From contig NC_080073.1 of assembly GCF_949987535.1 (NCBI RefSeq), forward strand, positions 91,427,344-91,491,343: DNA of 64,000 nucleotides. Reading direction: 5' to 3'. Below are positions 12,438-23,770 of the stretch, piece after piece. Positions within the stretch are counted from its first letter, which is position 1; every line of letters starts with the position of its first letter. The position numbers and the translations under genes were made by a program. The DNA comes from Balaenoptera acutorostrata (lineage: Eukaryota > Chordata > Mammalia > Artiodactyla > Balaenopteridae). Below the pieces are notes generated by a model. That model searched no databases. It worked only from the letters and a program-made list of their open reading frames with translations, and was not told the DNA's origin.

Positions 12438-12680
12438 AATACCAAGTGAGAGTGAGGATGTGGAACACTGGGAGTTTCATACACTGCTGGGGGGAGGGCA
12501 GCTTGGTACAACCACTTTGGGAAACAATTTGGTCTCATCTTGTAATGTTGAATGTGCATTTAGCTTATGATCCAGCAATATTCACTCCTAAATCTATACT
12601 ACAAAGAAATTCTTATCTATGTTTACGAGGGGTTGAGAATATTTATATCAGCATTGTTATGGTTTAATGTTAGTGTTTTT

Positions 12681-12705
12681 TTGGTTTTTTTGGTTTTTTA
12701 AATTT

Positions 12706-12756
<51 letters not shown>

Positions 12757-13005
12757 TGGCTGTGTTGGGTCTTCGTTTCTGTGCGAGGGCTTTCTCTAGT
12801 TGTGGCAAGTGGGGGCCACTCTTCATCGCGGTGCGCGGGCCTCTCACTATCACAGCCTGTCTTGTTGCGGAGCACAGGCTCAGTAATTGTGGCTCACGGG
12901 CCTAGTCGCTCTGCGGCATGTGGGATCTTCCCAGACCAGGGCTCGAACCCGTGTCCCCTGCATTGGCAGGCAGATTCTCAACCACTGCGCCACCAGGGAA
13001 GCCCT
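12681..13005 (-). mobile_element. CHR-type SINE with long ATTT tail
   Basis: An uninterrupted ATTT tract at about 12,705-12,755 is followed by the SINE body and the reversed head. Flanking duplications atgtt(a/g)gtgttttt are at 12667-12680 and 13006-13019, with one mismatch. A short internal deletion removes the ccagacgcg segment present in other copies. Confidence 0.9.
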
Positions 13006-13070
13006 ATGTTGGTGTTTTTAAAAGCAAAAATCTGGAATCCATTGTTTCCAGATATCAAACGAACCAGATA

Positions 13071-13383
13071 ATTTTTAATTAATTTATTAATTAATTTATT
13101 TTTGGCTGCTTTGGGTCTTTGTTGCTGTGCGCGGGCTTTCTCTAGTTGTGGCGTGTGGGCTTCTCATTGCAGTGGCTTCTTGTGTTGTGGAGCATGGGCT
13201 CTAGGCACCTGGGCTCAGTAGTTGTGGCATGCGGGCTTCAGCAGTTGTGGCTCATGGGCCCTAGAGCGCAGGCTCAGTAGTTGTGGTGCACAGGCTTAGT
13301 TGCTCCGTGGCATGTGGGATCTTCCTGGACCAGGGCTCGAACCCATGTCCTCTGCATTGGCAGGCGGATTCTTAACCACTGCT
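13071..13383 (-). mobile_element. Older, diverged CHR-related SINE, head truncated
   Basis: The body ggctgctttgggtctttgttgctgtgc and the tail resemble the other copies at lower similarity. It carries extra ggctcagtagttgtggc-type units. The tRNA head is cut off after ttcttaaccactg. Confidence 0.85.
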
Positions 13384-14009
13384 AATGGTTAAATTGTTAA
13401 TTTGTGATAATTAATTGTTAACTAATTGTTAAATTGTGATATAGTTTATATAAAGGAATACCACACAGCAGTGAAAATGATTAAGGTATTTTAACCACAT
13501 CCCTATATGGATGAATTGCAAAAACCTTTTGAGTGTTTAAAAAACCCACAAGGAATGGGGAATTCTTGTACAGAGGTCAAAACCAGCTAAACCTAACAAT
13601 TATGCTTAGGGATATATACATACATGTCAAAGTTACAAAAAGAAGCAAGTACATACTTAATATAAAATTCAAATAATTGTCACCTTTGTGAGATGGTAAT
13701 TCATTGAGAAGGGACACATAGGACTTTTTACGGCACTGGCTTTCAAATATTTTGTTCACTTATTCCCCTAAAGAATTTTGAGAAACTATGTATTTGTTCC
13801 TACATTTTAAAATTACCATCTAAAAATGTTCATTATAAGTTGAAAGAGTTGCAAAGAATGTAATTTCCAGTGTGTTGTAAAATTTGACATTTAAAAATAA
13901 AACTGTCATGTCTTGCTTTTAAAAGTATTCAATAAGATATAAAACTATAATAATTTTATACTATTACCAACAACCATTTAAAACATACGTAAACAAGCTC
14001 TTTAACTTG

Positions 14010-14275
14010 TTAAAGAATATGCGGAAGGGGAGGAGGGATGAGTTAGGAGTTTGGGATTAACATATACACACTACTATATATAAAATAGATAACCAACAAG
14101 GACCTACTGTATAGCACAGGGAACTATTCAATATTTCGTAATAACCTATAAGGGAAAAGAATCTGAAAAAAAATAGATATATATTTAGGTATAACTGAAT
14201 CACATTGCTGTACACCTGAAACTAACACAACATTGTAAATCAACTAACCTTCAATAAAACAAAACATTAAAATAT
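14010..14275 (+). mobile_element. L1 3' end fragment
   Basis: Sense-orientation L1 3' UTR: ctgtatagcacagggaact, then tgtacacctgaaactaacacaa, ending near cttcaataaaac. Confidence 0.85.
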
Positions 14276-14588
14276 GTAAATCTTCCCTTTTTCTCTTTGA
14301 ATAATATTTCTATTCTACTTCCTCCACAAGCTTTTGTCCTAATATATCTTTATGATTGAAACTTTTCTCTTGATTATCCTATCATGCTTATCCAAAACAA
14401 AATATGCGTATAAATGTAATCTTAACATTTATCTCATTTTCTGAAGTCATAAGGCTCCAAGATTAAAAAAAATTACCTTTGTAATTATTATTAGTACCCA
14501 CTTTATCAAAAATTCTTAAATATGTTATAAATGTTAATAAATAATCATTAAACACAAAAAGTAAAATTTATTGGAAATAAATCCTTTT

Positions 14589-14642
14589 TTTTGCTTATTT
14601 ATTTATTTATCTATTTTACATTTTACTGAAGTATAGTTGGCT
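14589..14642 (-). mobile_element. 54-bp L1 stub (extreme 5' truncation)
   Basis: The insert holds an ATTT tail followed by the last few L1 bases (actgaagtatagttgg). An 18-bp perfect duplication, ttggaaataaatcctttt, flanks it at 14571-14588 and 14643-14660. Confidence 0.88.
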
Positions 14643-14760
14643 TTGGAAATAAATCCTTTTATAAGAAGAATCATGATCTTACTTCTATGCTTTTAATAAA
14701 GAGAATGGTTTATACTGGTAATAACTGGTGGGACTAGCAGTTATTTCATATACTTTTTTT

Positions 14761-15040
14761 TTTTTTTTTTTTTTTTTGGCTGTGTCAGGTCTTCGTTTCT
14801 GTGCGAGGGCTTTCTCTAGTTGCGGCAAGCGGGGGCCACTCTTCATCGTGGTGTGCGGACCTCTCACTATTGTGGCTTCTCTTGTTGCGGAGCACAGGCT
14901 CCAGACGCGCAGGCTCAGTAGTTGTGGCTCACGGGCCCAGTTGCTCCGTGGCATATGGGATCTTCCCAGACCAGGGCTCGAACCCGTGTCCCCTGCATTG
15001 GCAGGCAGATTCTCAACCACTGCGCCACCAAGGAAGCCCA
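14761..15040 (-). mobile_element. CHR-type SINE with poly(T) start
   Basis: A run of about 20 T is followed by the SINE body and head. Flanking repeats atacttttttt are at 14749 onward and 15041-15052. It lacks the ATTT tail of its relatives. Confidence 0.9.
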
Positions 15041-15059
15041 ATACTTTTTTTTATTAATA

Positions 15060-16390
15060 GGAGATAGAAAATAATAAACATTTCATAGGATGAAATAATA
15101 CGAGGATTCACTGTAATTTAAAAAAATTCATAATATAATTGATAAAATGGGTTTTAATTACTACATTGAGTACCACATACCAAAATGGAAAGAAGTTACA
15201 TAAAAATTTTATCTTTGGATTTTACCCAAAGTTATCCTGATATTTTTGGCAGTCCCAGAAAACATTCCAGTAACACGGAAAAGAAGCAGAATCATTCTGC
15301 TTCTTCAGCTGATCAAGATGTTTTTATTTCCAGCAAATGACACACCCTAGGAAAGAGTGTTGAAAATAGCTGAAAAGAAATGCTTGTTTTTAAATATATG
15401 AAAAAAGAAAGCCCAGGTTTGCAGTGTTGAGTATTTCTTATCCATGCTTTCTTTGTTTTTCTCTCCCAGGACTCTTCCTCATTCTTTGAAAATAAACTGG
15501 GGAAGAAAGAGGTAGAAAATTATCATTGCCACCCCCATCCTTATCACTACCATAGATCTGATTTCAGAACATCTTGACAGGAGCCACAATACTTGATTCT
15601 AAAATTCATGCTTTACCATTGACAGAAATATGCATAAAATGGGAAACACAGAAAGGCCTGTGGGTGTATGGTACCTTGCTTAATCCTCAGGAGACCTGGC
15701 CCATTTGGAGATGAGAGGGGTTCACACCCAGGACCCTGGTGCACTGTGAGATTTGCAATGGGTGCTTTGGTCAAGTGGGAGAAGGACTATTGGGAACTCA
15801 AGAATTCTCAGGCAAATTGGGTTTAGGAAGAGTATATATGGAATTTGGGTATCTAGAAATAATTTACTTAAACTGGTGGATGCTTAGGTACCCCCAGAAA
15901 GTCCTTATGGACCTGAGTTGGGGTGGGGGGGTGAGGGCGGTACAAGCCTTGGCTTGGAGAGCACTGTTGATGGTATTCCTGATGTTCTATTTCTTAAAAG
16001 AGTTGTGGGAACATGCATATATCTTTAATTTGGTTATTTTAATTTAAATTATATATATATGTGTGTATATATATTATTACATTTACATATATAATGTATC
16101 TCTCAATAAATATAGTTTAAAAAATCTACAATGGTTGCAGGGCAGTTTTATTTCTCATCCACATACATGGAAACTGCAGCCCAGGAAGACTGAATTCATA
16201 GCTGTGACAGTTGCCGGAAAATCTAAAATTTTCACAGCTGGCAGGAGAATCTCTTTCAGGGAGAAAATTATCTTTATGTAGGAAAATAATAAGTCCTTTT
16301 ATAGGCTGGATTTTAAAGAGCTTGGAAGGAAAGAGATAGTTTAATTGTTTTACATTAAAAAATGAGGGAATTCAGATAAACCCTCACACA
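15060..16390. other. Unique sequence with a TA/TG microsatellite
   Basis: No gene or repeat family recognised, except the alternating atatatatatgtgtgtatat tract near 16,050-16,075. Confidence 0.4.
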
Positions 16391-16394
16391 TATG

Positions 16395-17528
16395 GTCAAA
16401 TGTTCTTCAACATGGGTGTCAAGACTACTCAATGGGAAAAGGACAGTCTAAGATTGTGTTGAGAAGCTGGAAATCCATCTGCAAAAAACTGAAGTTGGAC
16501 CCTTATCTTACACCATATCCAAAAATTAACTCAAAATGGATTAAAGACATAAATGTAAGACCTAAAACTGGAAAACTAGAAGAAAACATAGGGGAAAAAC
16601 GTTATGACATTGGATGTGGCAATGATTTTTTATATATGACAAAAAAGCACAAGTAACAAAAGTAAAAAGGGAGAAATGGGACATCAAACTTAAAAACTTT
16701 TGTGCATCAAAGTACACAATCAACAGAGTGAAAAGGCAACATACGGAATGGGAGAAAATATTTGAAAATCATATATCTGATAAAGGGTTAATAGCCAGAA
16801 TATACAAAGAACTCCTACATCTCAACAAAAAATCAAATAACATGACCTAAAAATAGGTAACGGGCTTAAACAGACATTTCTCTAAAGATGATGTAAAATG
16901 GTTAACAAGCATATGAAAATGTGCTCAACATTACTAACCAGCAGAGAAATGTAAATCAAAACTGCAGTGAGATTACCTCACACCCATTCGGATGGCTACT
17001 ACTGAATAAAAACAAAACAGAAAATAACAAGTGTTGGTAAGAATGTTGAGAAATTGGAAGCCTTGTGCACTGTTGATGGGATTGTAAAATGGCACAACTG
17101 CTATGGAAAACAGTACGATGGTTCCTCAAAACATTAAAGAGAGAACTACCATATCATCCAGCAATCCCACTTATGGGTATATATCCAAAGGGTTAAAAGT
17201 AGGGTCTCAAAGAGATATTTACACACCCATTTTGATAGCAGCACTATCACCATAGCAAAGAGGTGGACACAATCCAAGTGTCCATCAACAGATGAATGGA
17301 TAAACAAAACGTGGCCTTTACATATAATGAAATATTGTTCAGCCTTCAAAAGAAAGAAAATCCTGTCACATGCTACAACATGGATCAACCCTGAGGACAT
17401 GAAATAAGCCAGTAACCAAAAGAAAAATATCATATGATTCCACTTATAGGAGGTATCTAAAGTAGTCAAAGTCATAGAAACAGAAAGTAGAATGGTGGTT
17501 ACCAGGGGCTAGGGGGAGGGGAAAGGGG
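16395..17528 (+). mobile_element. Old L1 fragment, ORF2 3' part
   Basis: Sense L1 sequence. A decayed peptide [20 protein letters not shown] is encoded near 16,505-16,565. Later come the aaatcaaaactgcagtgagattacc and atccagcaatcccac segments, and the aacatggatcaaccctgaggac region near 17,380. It ends near taccaggggctaggggga. Confidence 0.85.
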
Positions 17529-17529
17529 A

Positions 17530-18070
17530 GCTGCTTAAAGAGTGTAGGCACTCCTCTGCTCAAATCCTTGCAGTGGCTCCCGATCGAAATCAGAGGAACA
17601 GACAAAGTTGTTATGATGGCCCCCAAGGTCCCCATAGGCTGGCTCTGCATACCTCTCTGGCCCATCTCCTCCCTCTCTCCCCTCAATCGCTCTGCTCCAG
17701 GCTTCCTGGCAGCCTGTTGTTTCTCCACTCTGCCAGGCCTACTCCTGTCTTTGGGCCTTTGTGCTAGACAGTTCCTCTTTCTGGAATATTCTTTGCCCAG
17801 AAATCTGCCTGGCTAACTCCTTAGCTGCTTTCAAGTCTTTGTTTAAACGTGATCTTAATGAGGTCTACCCTGGCCACCCTATAAAACACTACAACATATG
17901 TACCCTGCATATACATATCATATACATATATACATATATATATATATTTAATGTTTTTGTTGTCTTCCCCTGCTAGAGTATAAGCTCCATTGGGGGAGGT
18001 ATTTTTGTCTGTTTGTAGTTTAGAATAGTGCTTTATAAATAACAGTTCCTCAATAAACATCTGCTGAATG
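17530..18070 (+). mobile_element. L2 (LINE2) 3' fragment
   Basis: Phrases such as gggcctttgtgctaga, ttcctctttctggaatattcttt, ttcaagtctttgttt, gaggtctaccctggccaccc and the end gttcctcaataaacatctgctgaatg match the recalled L2 3' region. The open frames here are decayed L2 and not host genes. A TA-rich tract lies at 17,915-17,950. Confidence 0.75.
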
Positions 18071-18756
18071 TCAACTCAGTCTTCAAAAGCAAAAGCCCTG
18101 TTTCCCCAAGTGAATCTGGGGAATGTTAATTCTGAAGGATGCACCATGAACACACAAAAAATGTCCTGTGGTCAACGGAGCTTGATGTTCCTTTCTTAGA
18201 GACTGCCAACAGGAGCGCCTGCTAGTATGTTTTTGAGATACTCTGAAATAATTGACCAATAATGATGGAAATTGTTTCAAAGTAAATGAAAGTTGCAGAA
18301 ATGGCACAATAGGATTATAGGAAAGGCTTAGGGAATAGGGACAAATACCTACTTTAGTCCTATAAATAACAGACTACAGTGTACACTCAGCATTTAGGGC
18401 TGGCCAGCCTAATGTGCTGACACGGAGAGCCACACAGGCTCTGAACAACAGACTAGGTCATGAGGATTTAAGTGAGAAGTCATGAGGACCACTGGCTGCA
18501 CTGATTGCCAGGAAACCATCCATCCCTTCATTCTAAAGCACTGTTGTGCTTGACACTAGCATTGGGCCTAGGAATCAGGCAGCAGAACAAAGAGTGAAGA
18601 GTAAGGTAAAAATATGAGTTGAGGGAGCGTCCAAGTGGCCTCTGAGATGAATATGAGGTCTAGGATTAAAGGATTAATGCTGGGCAGCTCCCTGAAGCCT
18701 AAGATGGCAGCGGTCTCAGCAACGACACCCACAGTGGGGCTGGGGCACGGGATGGA
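18071..18756. other. Unique intergenic sequence
   Basis: No gene or known repeat recognised. Confidence 0.4.
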
Positions 18757-18812
18757 GAATGTCAGGACACCCAAAGCATATCAGGACACCAAGCATGTCA
18801 GGACACCCAAAA
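18757..18812 (+). repeat. Three-unit short tandem repeat
   Basis: Three imperfect units of 17-20 bp with the core tcaggacacc(c) aaagcat follow one another. Confidence 0.8.
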
Positions 18813-18889
18813 GAAGTAAGAAACAAAACAAAACAAAACCCTCTGAATATCCGACATAGATAGCATAGAGCTTACTTAAAAACGAAGTA

Positions 18890-19070
18890 CAGTCGGCCCT
18901 CTGTACATATAGTTTGCATACAGTACTACGTTTTCCATCAGCACTAGGTTGAATCCGCGGAGGTGGAGCTCGCAGATAGGAGAGCCTACTGTAAGACTTG
19001 TGCTTCCACGGATTTTGATGTCTGCCACACGTCCTGAAACCAACCCTCCCCGGATACTGAGGGACAACTG
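18890..19070. mobile_element. Tigger-like (TcMar) MITE
   Basis: It starts cagtcggccctctgta and ends tactgagggacaactg, an inverted repeat with few mismatches. TA dinucleotides flank both ends (18888-18889 and 19071-19072), the expected duplication of a TcMar element. There is no transposase. Confidence 0.85.
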
Positions 19071-19504
19071 TACTTGACTTCTACAAGAACTCCTTAGGCA
19101 TTCAGCCAAAGCCTAGCGATTTTACAGAGTTCCCTAACTCATAGGAGAACCAAAATAGCAGTGAAGGCAGCAACAACCGAAATATGAGAGGAGATTGAAA
19201 CACTAGAAAGTAGACACAGTAATTGAAAAAGCTGACCTCTTTGGGCGTAGTTTAGTGTACGGACAAATTCTTGACAAGCCAGTGGACTCCAAGACATTAC
19301 TCTATTGCAGGATGGGTGTTTGACTCATCAGCAAAAACTCAGTAATGTTCACGAACTCCATTTAAGTATGCAGGGACATGTGCGATCCATTTTAGAAACC
19401 TCTCCTTCCCCAAAGACTAAAGTTAAAAATAAAATGTTAGCTTGTAGAGGGCAAGCTCCGCTGAGCAGAGTTAATTAATATTTTTTGAACAATTACTTGA
19501 TGAT

Positions 19505-19690
19505 GGGTTATTTCATATATAATTTTTCCTTCAGTCCTTACACCAGCCAAAAGAGATGGTAAGTCTTATTTCCACATTATAGAGGAGGAAGCGGAGACTT
19601 GAAGAAGATAATTGATTTGCTCAAAGTCACAAAACTAGTAAAAAGCAGTACTGGTTTTCAGGTCCAGTTTTGCTTTGCTCTAAAGGCTGG
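19505..19690 (-). repeat. MIR fragment
   Basis: Antisense MIR: attatagaggaggaag, tttgctcaaagtcacaaaactag and cagtactggttttcagg match the core in order. Confidence 0.6.
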
Positions 19691-20454
19691 GTTCTTTAGA
19701 TTTTCATTACCTGTTTCTCTTCTACATTTTAGCCTCCAATCCTGCCCACTCAGAAGTTGTGCAAAATCGTATTTATAAATATTGTTCTGTGTATTTTTAG
19801 TTAATGGTGTTTTGTTAGCGGGATTTATTTCTGCATTTGCTTATCCGTGACTAATTTCTGCTTTGTATTTCTCATAACTGGTTTCTTTCAGAGGTTGGCA
19901 TATTATTTTGAATTCTTTTGTCTTTAGACATATCAGCATCTCCCTGATGTAAGTACAGAGGTTAGCAGGCTGAGAGGATTTGTGTTGATTTATCTTGAAT
20001 GACTGAATGATAGTATTCTCAGGGGAAAATGCTATATTATGCAGCAGTAAGAGCTAAATCTGGTAGGTGTTCAGTTATATTAATTTCTTAATTTTCTGAA
20101 CATGAACAAATATAAAAACAATGTTTAACTGTGACCTCAACTCAGGAAATATGTTAGGCAGGTAGGAGGTAATAGATGCCCCAAGCAAACGCAGAATGGT
20201 TGAGCTAAAATGTGACGGAGTAGGGCACTGATTGCAAAATCTAAATTCCCTATGGTTTTGTGTGGGTGATGCTTAAAGAAACTGCTTAAAAAGCAAGAGT
20301 GATACCCATCGCGGGTCAGTTCAGACCATTCTTCAGATCAGATCTTAAATGTTAGGCGTAGAGTTAAATGTTCTACGCAGGCAACAGTTTCTGCTGTTTT
20401 CCTGAAGGTGGACTCCTAGTATAATAAAAAGATTTCTGTGTAATAAAAAGAACA

Positions 20455-20670
20455 ATGGAATAGCCAAGTTTGAATCCTACTTTTGCTGTTTACCAGCTGG
20501 ATAAGCTAGCTGCAAGTTACCAGAAACTTCGTATTCTCGTGAATAAAAATGGAGAGGGTGATGACATAATAATAAAAGTGATAACACCTGCCCTTTCAAC
20601 CTCATAGAATTGTTGGATCAAAGGGGATGTTATAAATGAGTGTGCTCTGTGAATACACAATATCATTACA
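20455..20670 (+). repeat. MIR fragment
   Basis: Sense MIR: gtttgaatcctacttttgct, then accagctggataagctagctgcaagtta, the aaaatggagagggtgatga segment and ctcatagaattgttgg. Confidence 0.65.
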
Positions 20671-20796
20671 CGAATATGTGGTATTATTATTATGGTATTT
20701 TATTTTTACGTGGGTTATGTCATTGTAGATGGTTTTAATTAGTTTTTGTCGGTGATTATTTTTGATTGAATCATGAGAATTTATCTTCTTGAAGGG

Positions 20797-21025
20797 TTAC
20801 ACCTTTGTAAACTTTGAGGCTGATTTTAATTCAATTTTGTTGTTTGAGTATCTTTGGCTGGGTCTGGTTTGGCATGAGGCTGGTGTTGAATTTTTATCAG
20901 TCGACAGTATCATGCTGCCTCCCTGAAATATGCCAGATCCTTTTTCAGGTCTTTTTGTCTGGCCTTTAATTTTAGACCAGTCATCAAGATAAGCACTGGA
21001 TCTTCTGGATGACTTCACATTCTGA
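20797..21025 (-). other. Unassigned open frame upstream of MBOAT1
   Basis: A 71-codon reading frame on the minus strand, not within any repeat I recognise. Its peptide is not low-complexity (for example SSAYLDDWSKIKGQTKRPEK). There is no ATG at its start; the track frame begins at a GTG, and an in-frame stop lies 6-7 codons farther upstream. A cag precedes it (ctatactcag), which could be a weak splice acceptor. It may be chance, a fossil coding fragment, or an exon of an undescribed gene. I do not recognise the protein. Confidence 0.25.
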
Positions 21026-21235
21026 GTATAGCTTCAGAAAGGAGATTAGAAACTTGACCTTGACATCAAGCCTCATCCTACGGCAGACAGAAAACAGGTG
21101 AGACTGAGTGCCTGTAGTATCACCCCAAGCCACCTCATTTTTGAACAGTAAACGCAGTGCTTTGTCCGCAGGAATGACAGGCCTGTGGGTGTATGAGTGG
21201 GCCTCTTGATAAAGAGAGAAATGTTTTGTTTTAGA

Positions 21236-21430
21236 GAAGGCAACGTGGCATAGTGACTGAGTGCCCAGGTTCTGGAATCAGACAGGCATGTTTTATTCAA
21301 CCTCCCTAAACACAGCCAAGATACTTAAACTCTCCAAACTCCAGACTTCTCATCTATAAAATAGAGATTATAATAACAACCACGTGGGTTATTGTCACTG
21401 GTAAATGAGAGAGCTTTTTAAAAGGTATAT
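21236..21430 (+). repeat. MIR element
   Basis: Sense MIR: gcatagtgactgagtgcccaggttctggaatcagac, then acttaaactctccaaactccagacttctcatctataaaatagagat. It is the best-preserved MIR in the window. Confidence 0.75.
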
Positions 21431-22116
21431 CTAACATGTAATAATTATTATTATGAATTTATCTCTGATGGAAACAGAGATAAAGGGGAAGGAAAAGAGT
21501 GGTGAGTCCATGGTACAGCTCTTATACATCTTAGAATCATGTCCCATCCTCCAGAAGCCAGCTGAATTAACCTATAGTGTAACTGATCCATTCTCTTGAT
21601 GCTGCATCACCTAATAGTTCTTTAACATTAATTGTACTACAGTATCAGTAAAACAGAATTATTAAGATTTAAGTTCTGTGATGTTTTGTTTTCAAGATCT
21701 AAGCGTAGTTCCTCCATTTTTAAGGGAAAATTTTAGACTAGATGATAATCTGTGTTTTGTTGAGCAGAAGAAAATCCGTGTAGGGCTAATCGTCTGTTTT
21801 TAAACCTACACCAATGTGAAGACTAGTTTTTGAAGTCTGAAGAGCATAGCTTTGTGGAAAATTATGAGTGGTCTGAGCATTTGCTTCATAAATACTACCC
21901 AAACTGGCCGACTTTTCTTTTCTGGCAGTTCACATTTAAGTGTTGATTTTTTTTTTTTTTTTTTAACAACGCTTTCAAGCTCCTTCTGCCCTCAGTCACC
22001 TCATGTAAGCTGTCATTTTGCTCAAGATAAGAGGAACATTGCTTCAATTCTGGTCAGTTTCTAGAACTGTGTGATATTTAATGAGCCTGTCTAGCCTAAT
22101 TGATCCTCAAGCATAT
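21431..22116. other. Unique 5' flanking sequence of MBOAT1
   Basis: No gene or repeat recognised beyond a T-run near 21,947-21,964. Confidence 0.4.
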
Positions 22117-22190
22117 GTCTGTGTGTGTGTGTGTGAGAGTGTGTGTATATGTATGTGTGTGTGAGTGTGTGTATATGTGTGTGTGGTGTG
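22117..22190. repeat. (GT)n microsatellite
   Basis: An interrupted TG tract with tatatg and gagag interruptions. Open frames across it on both strands are repeat artefacts. Confidence 0.95.
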
Positions 22191-23149
22191 AAAAGCAGAT
22201 TGTCATCTGGTGGTGGTGGCCTCCTATAAAATCTCCATGGGGACAGGGAGTGGTGGGGTCATGTTTTTTGCTCCTCAACAGGGGACATGAGTTGAGAAAC
22301 TCTGGCCCGGCCATTTAAAGTTCTGTGCAGCTTTTTGGTGATGAAACTCTTCCAGAAAGCCAGGGTGAGGCCCAGCCTTGGAGGGGAAGTTGCTGTGACT
22401 GTCTGACAGGCCTTCAGTTGGATTTGAAGCTGGAGGCCACGTTGATTACAATGTTAGTTCTGCCCCGAAGTTACTGGCCCCCTGTTTGGTCGGATTCTCC
22501 ACCAACTAATCCATGGCTCTGTGGCTACTACCAGCTCCCAGGAAACTGCTGATGCAAAGCTTTGGGCTTGGTTACCTGGTGAAGCCTAGGGATTGACACC
22601 AACTCAGTTTTCTTTGCTTTTTGTTTTTTTCCTACCCATCTGATTTCCTGCTTTCCTGCTTTCCTGAAAGCCTTCTTCATCAGCGAGCATACAACAGTTC
22701 TTGGAAAGGATCAAGACTTTATGATTCTCAAAACCTATTAATCAACTGAAAGTTTTCCAAGTGCCAGTGATACACTTGGGTGTCTGAGGACAGAGAAGTG
22801 CAGGGGCCAGGTACATCTTTTTAGAACCGGTTCTGGCAAAAGCTGATCAGAATGCACATAACAGTAGCGCCGTTTCTTATAGGGGTAAAAAGAATTCACA
22901 GTCCAAAGGGCCGGACATTAATGGTCAGAAGCTAGCAGTCCTAGTGTCTGCGCCTGTGAGACACAGACCGTGTCAGATCAGAGTGGAGGAAACTATATCT
23001 TGCCCACAGGCTTGTAAGGAGAGAGAGGAGGCTGGGTGCTGGGGTGCTGGCTGGAAGCCCTGGGGTGTCCTTGGGCTTCGAGCCCCTGGCAGATTAACCC
23101 TTTGCCGCAAGGACTGCGAGGGAGAAGCCTTACAAGGAAAGCGCAGGAA
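22191..23149. other. MBOAT1 proximal upstream region
   Basis: Sequence of rising GC content towards the CpG island. No exon or repeat could be supported. Confidence 0.4.
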
Positions 23150-23497
23150 ATCTTAGCCGGCGCGGGGACCGGGAGGGCCGGGGTGCCGACGCTGCGGCGG
23201 AACCAGAACGGGGTGGGGTCAGGGCGCTCCCTGGCGCAGGGAGCCCGCCGGGGTGACCGGGGTGGAGGTCGTTTCTTGTGGCGGGGAGGGAGGATGGGGA
23301 GCTCGGGAGAAGGAAGAGCAGAGGTTCCTCCCGCCCCCGGGGCCGCGCGCACCAGGCGCCGGGCTAGGCGGCGGCGCCCTTGTCGTCGCTTTCCCTCTCG
23401 GGTCGGCCTGGGCAGGGCGGGCCGGGTGGCGCTTGAGGGCCGGGCTCCGAGTCCCCACTTTTCCTCCCTCCCTTCCTCCCTCCTCCCGGGCAGTCCC

Positions 23498-23503
23498 GGG
23501 CGG
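23498..23503 (+). promoter_or_regulatory. MBOAT1: GC box (Sp1-like) adjacent to the CCAAT box
   Basis: A gggcgg core lies only 5 bases before the CCAAT pentamer. A second gggcgg core is at 23,415-23,420. Close pairs of Sp1 and NF-Y sites are common in TATA-less CpG promoters. Confidence 0.5.
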
Positions 23504-23508
23504 CCGGG

Positions 23509-23513
23509 CCAAT
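23509..23513 (+). promoter_or_regulatory. MBOAT1: CCAAT box (NF-Y type) of the MBOAT1 promoter
   Basis: The sequence ggccaatgagcg fits the NF-Y preference for CCAAT followed by a purine-rich flank. It lies 258 bases before the MBOAT1 ATG. NF-Y sites usually sit 60-100 bases before the start site, which would place transcription start near 23,570-23,620. That placement is inference. Confidence 0.65.
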
Positions 23514-23770
23514 GAGCGGCGAGAGGAGGGGAGCGGGAAGCAAGCGCTCTCGGCCGCAGCCCTCCTGCCGCGCCCGCGGCCACTGCGCCAACGCCAAGTT
23601 TGCGCCCCGAGAGTTTGCGCTGGGTCGCGTCCTCCGGCTCGCCGCTCGGTCCCCGCGAGCCAGGCGGCCGCGCGGCCCTCGGGACAGCCGCCCGCGCGCA
23701 CTCGGGCGGGAGGACGCCGAGCGGGGTGGCGCGGCCTGGGGCCGGGGCTGCCGCCTCCCGAAGATGCAGG

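Larger units (their letters stand above)
11260..13760 (+). mobile_element. Second old L1 fragment, host of three later insertions
   Basis: L1 ORF2 3' sequence starts near 11,370 (gaaacacaggctacagcctgggagaagatatttgcaa in style), runs to 11,683, resumes at 12,449 (gtgagagtgaggatgtggaacactggg) and reaches its 3' part near 13,760. A twin-primed L1 (11684-12437) and two SINEs (12681-13005 and 13071-13383) interrupt it. The outer limits are approximate. Confidence 0.7.

Noticed and set aside
22096..22318. Two opposite 72-codon frames
   Set aside because: They run through a GT microsatellite, giving Val/Cys and His/Thr repeats.
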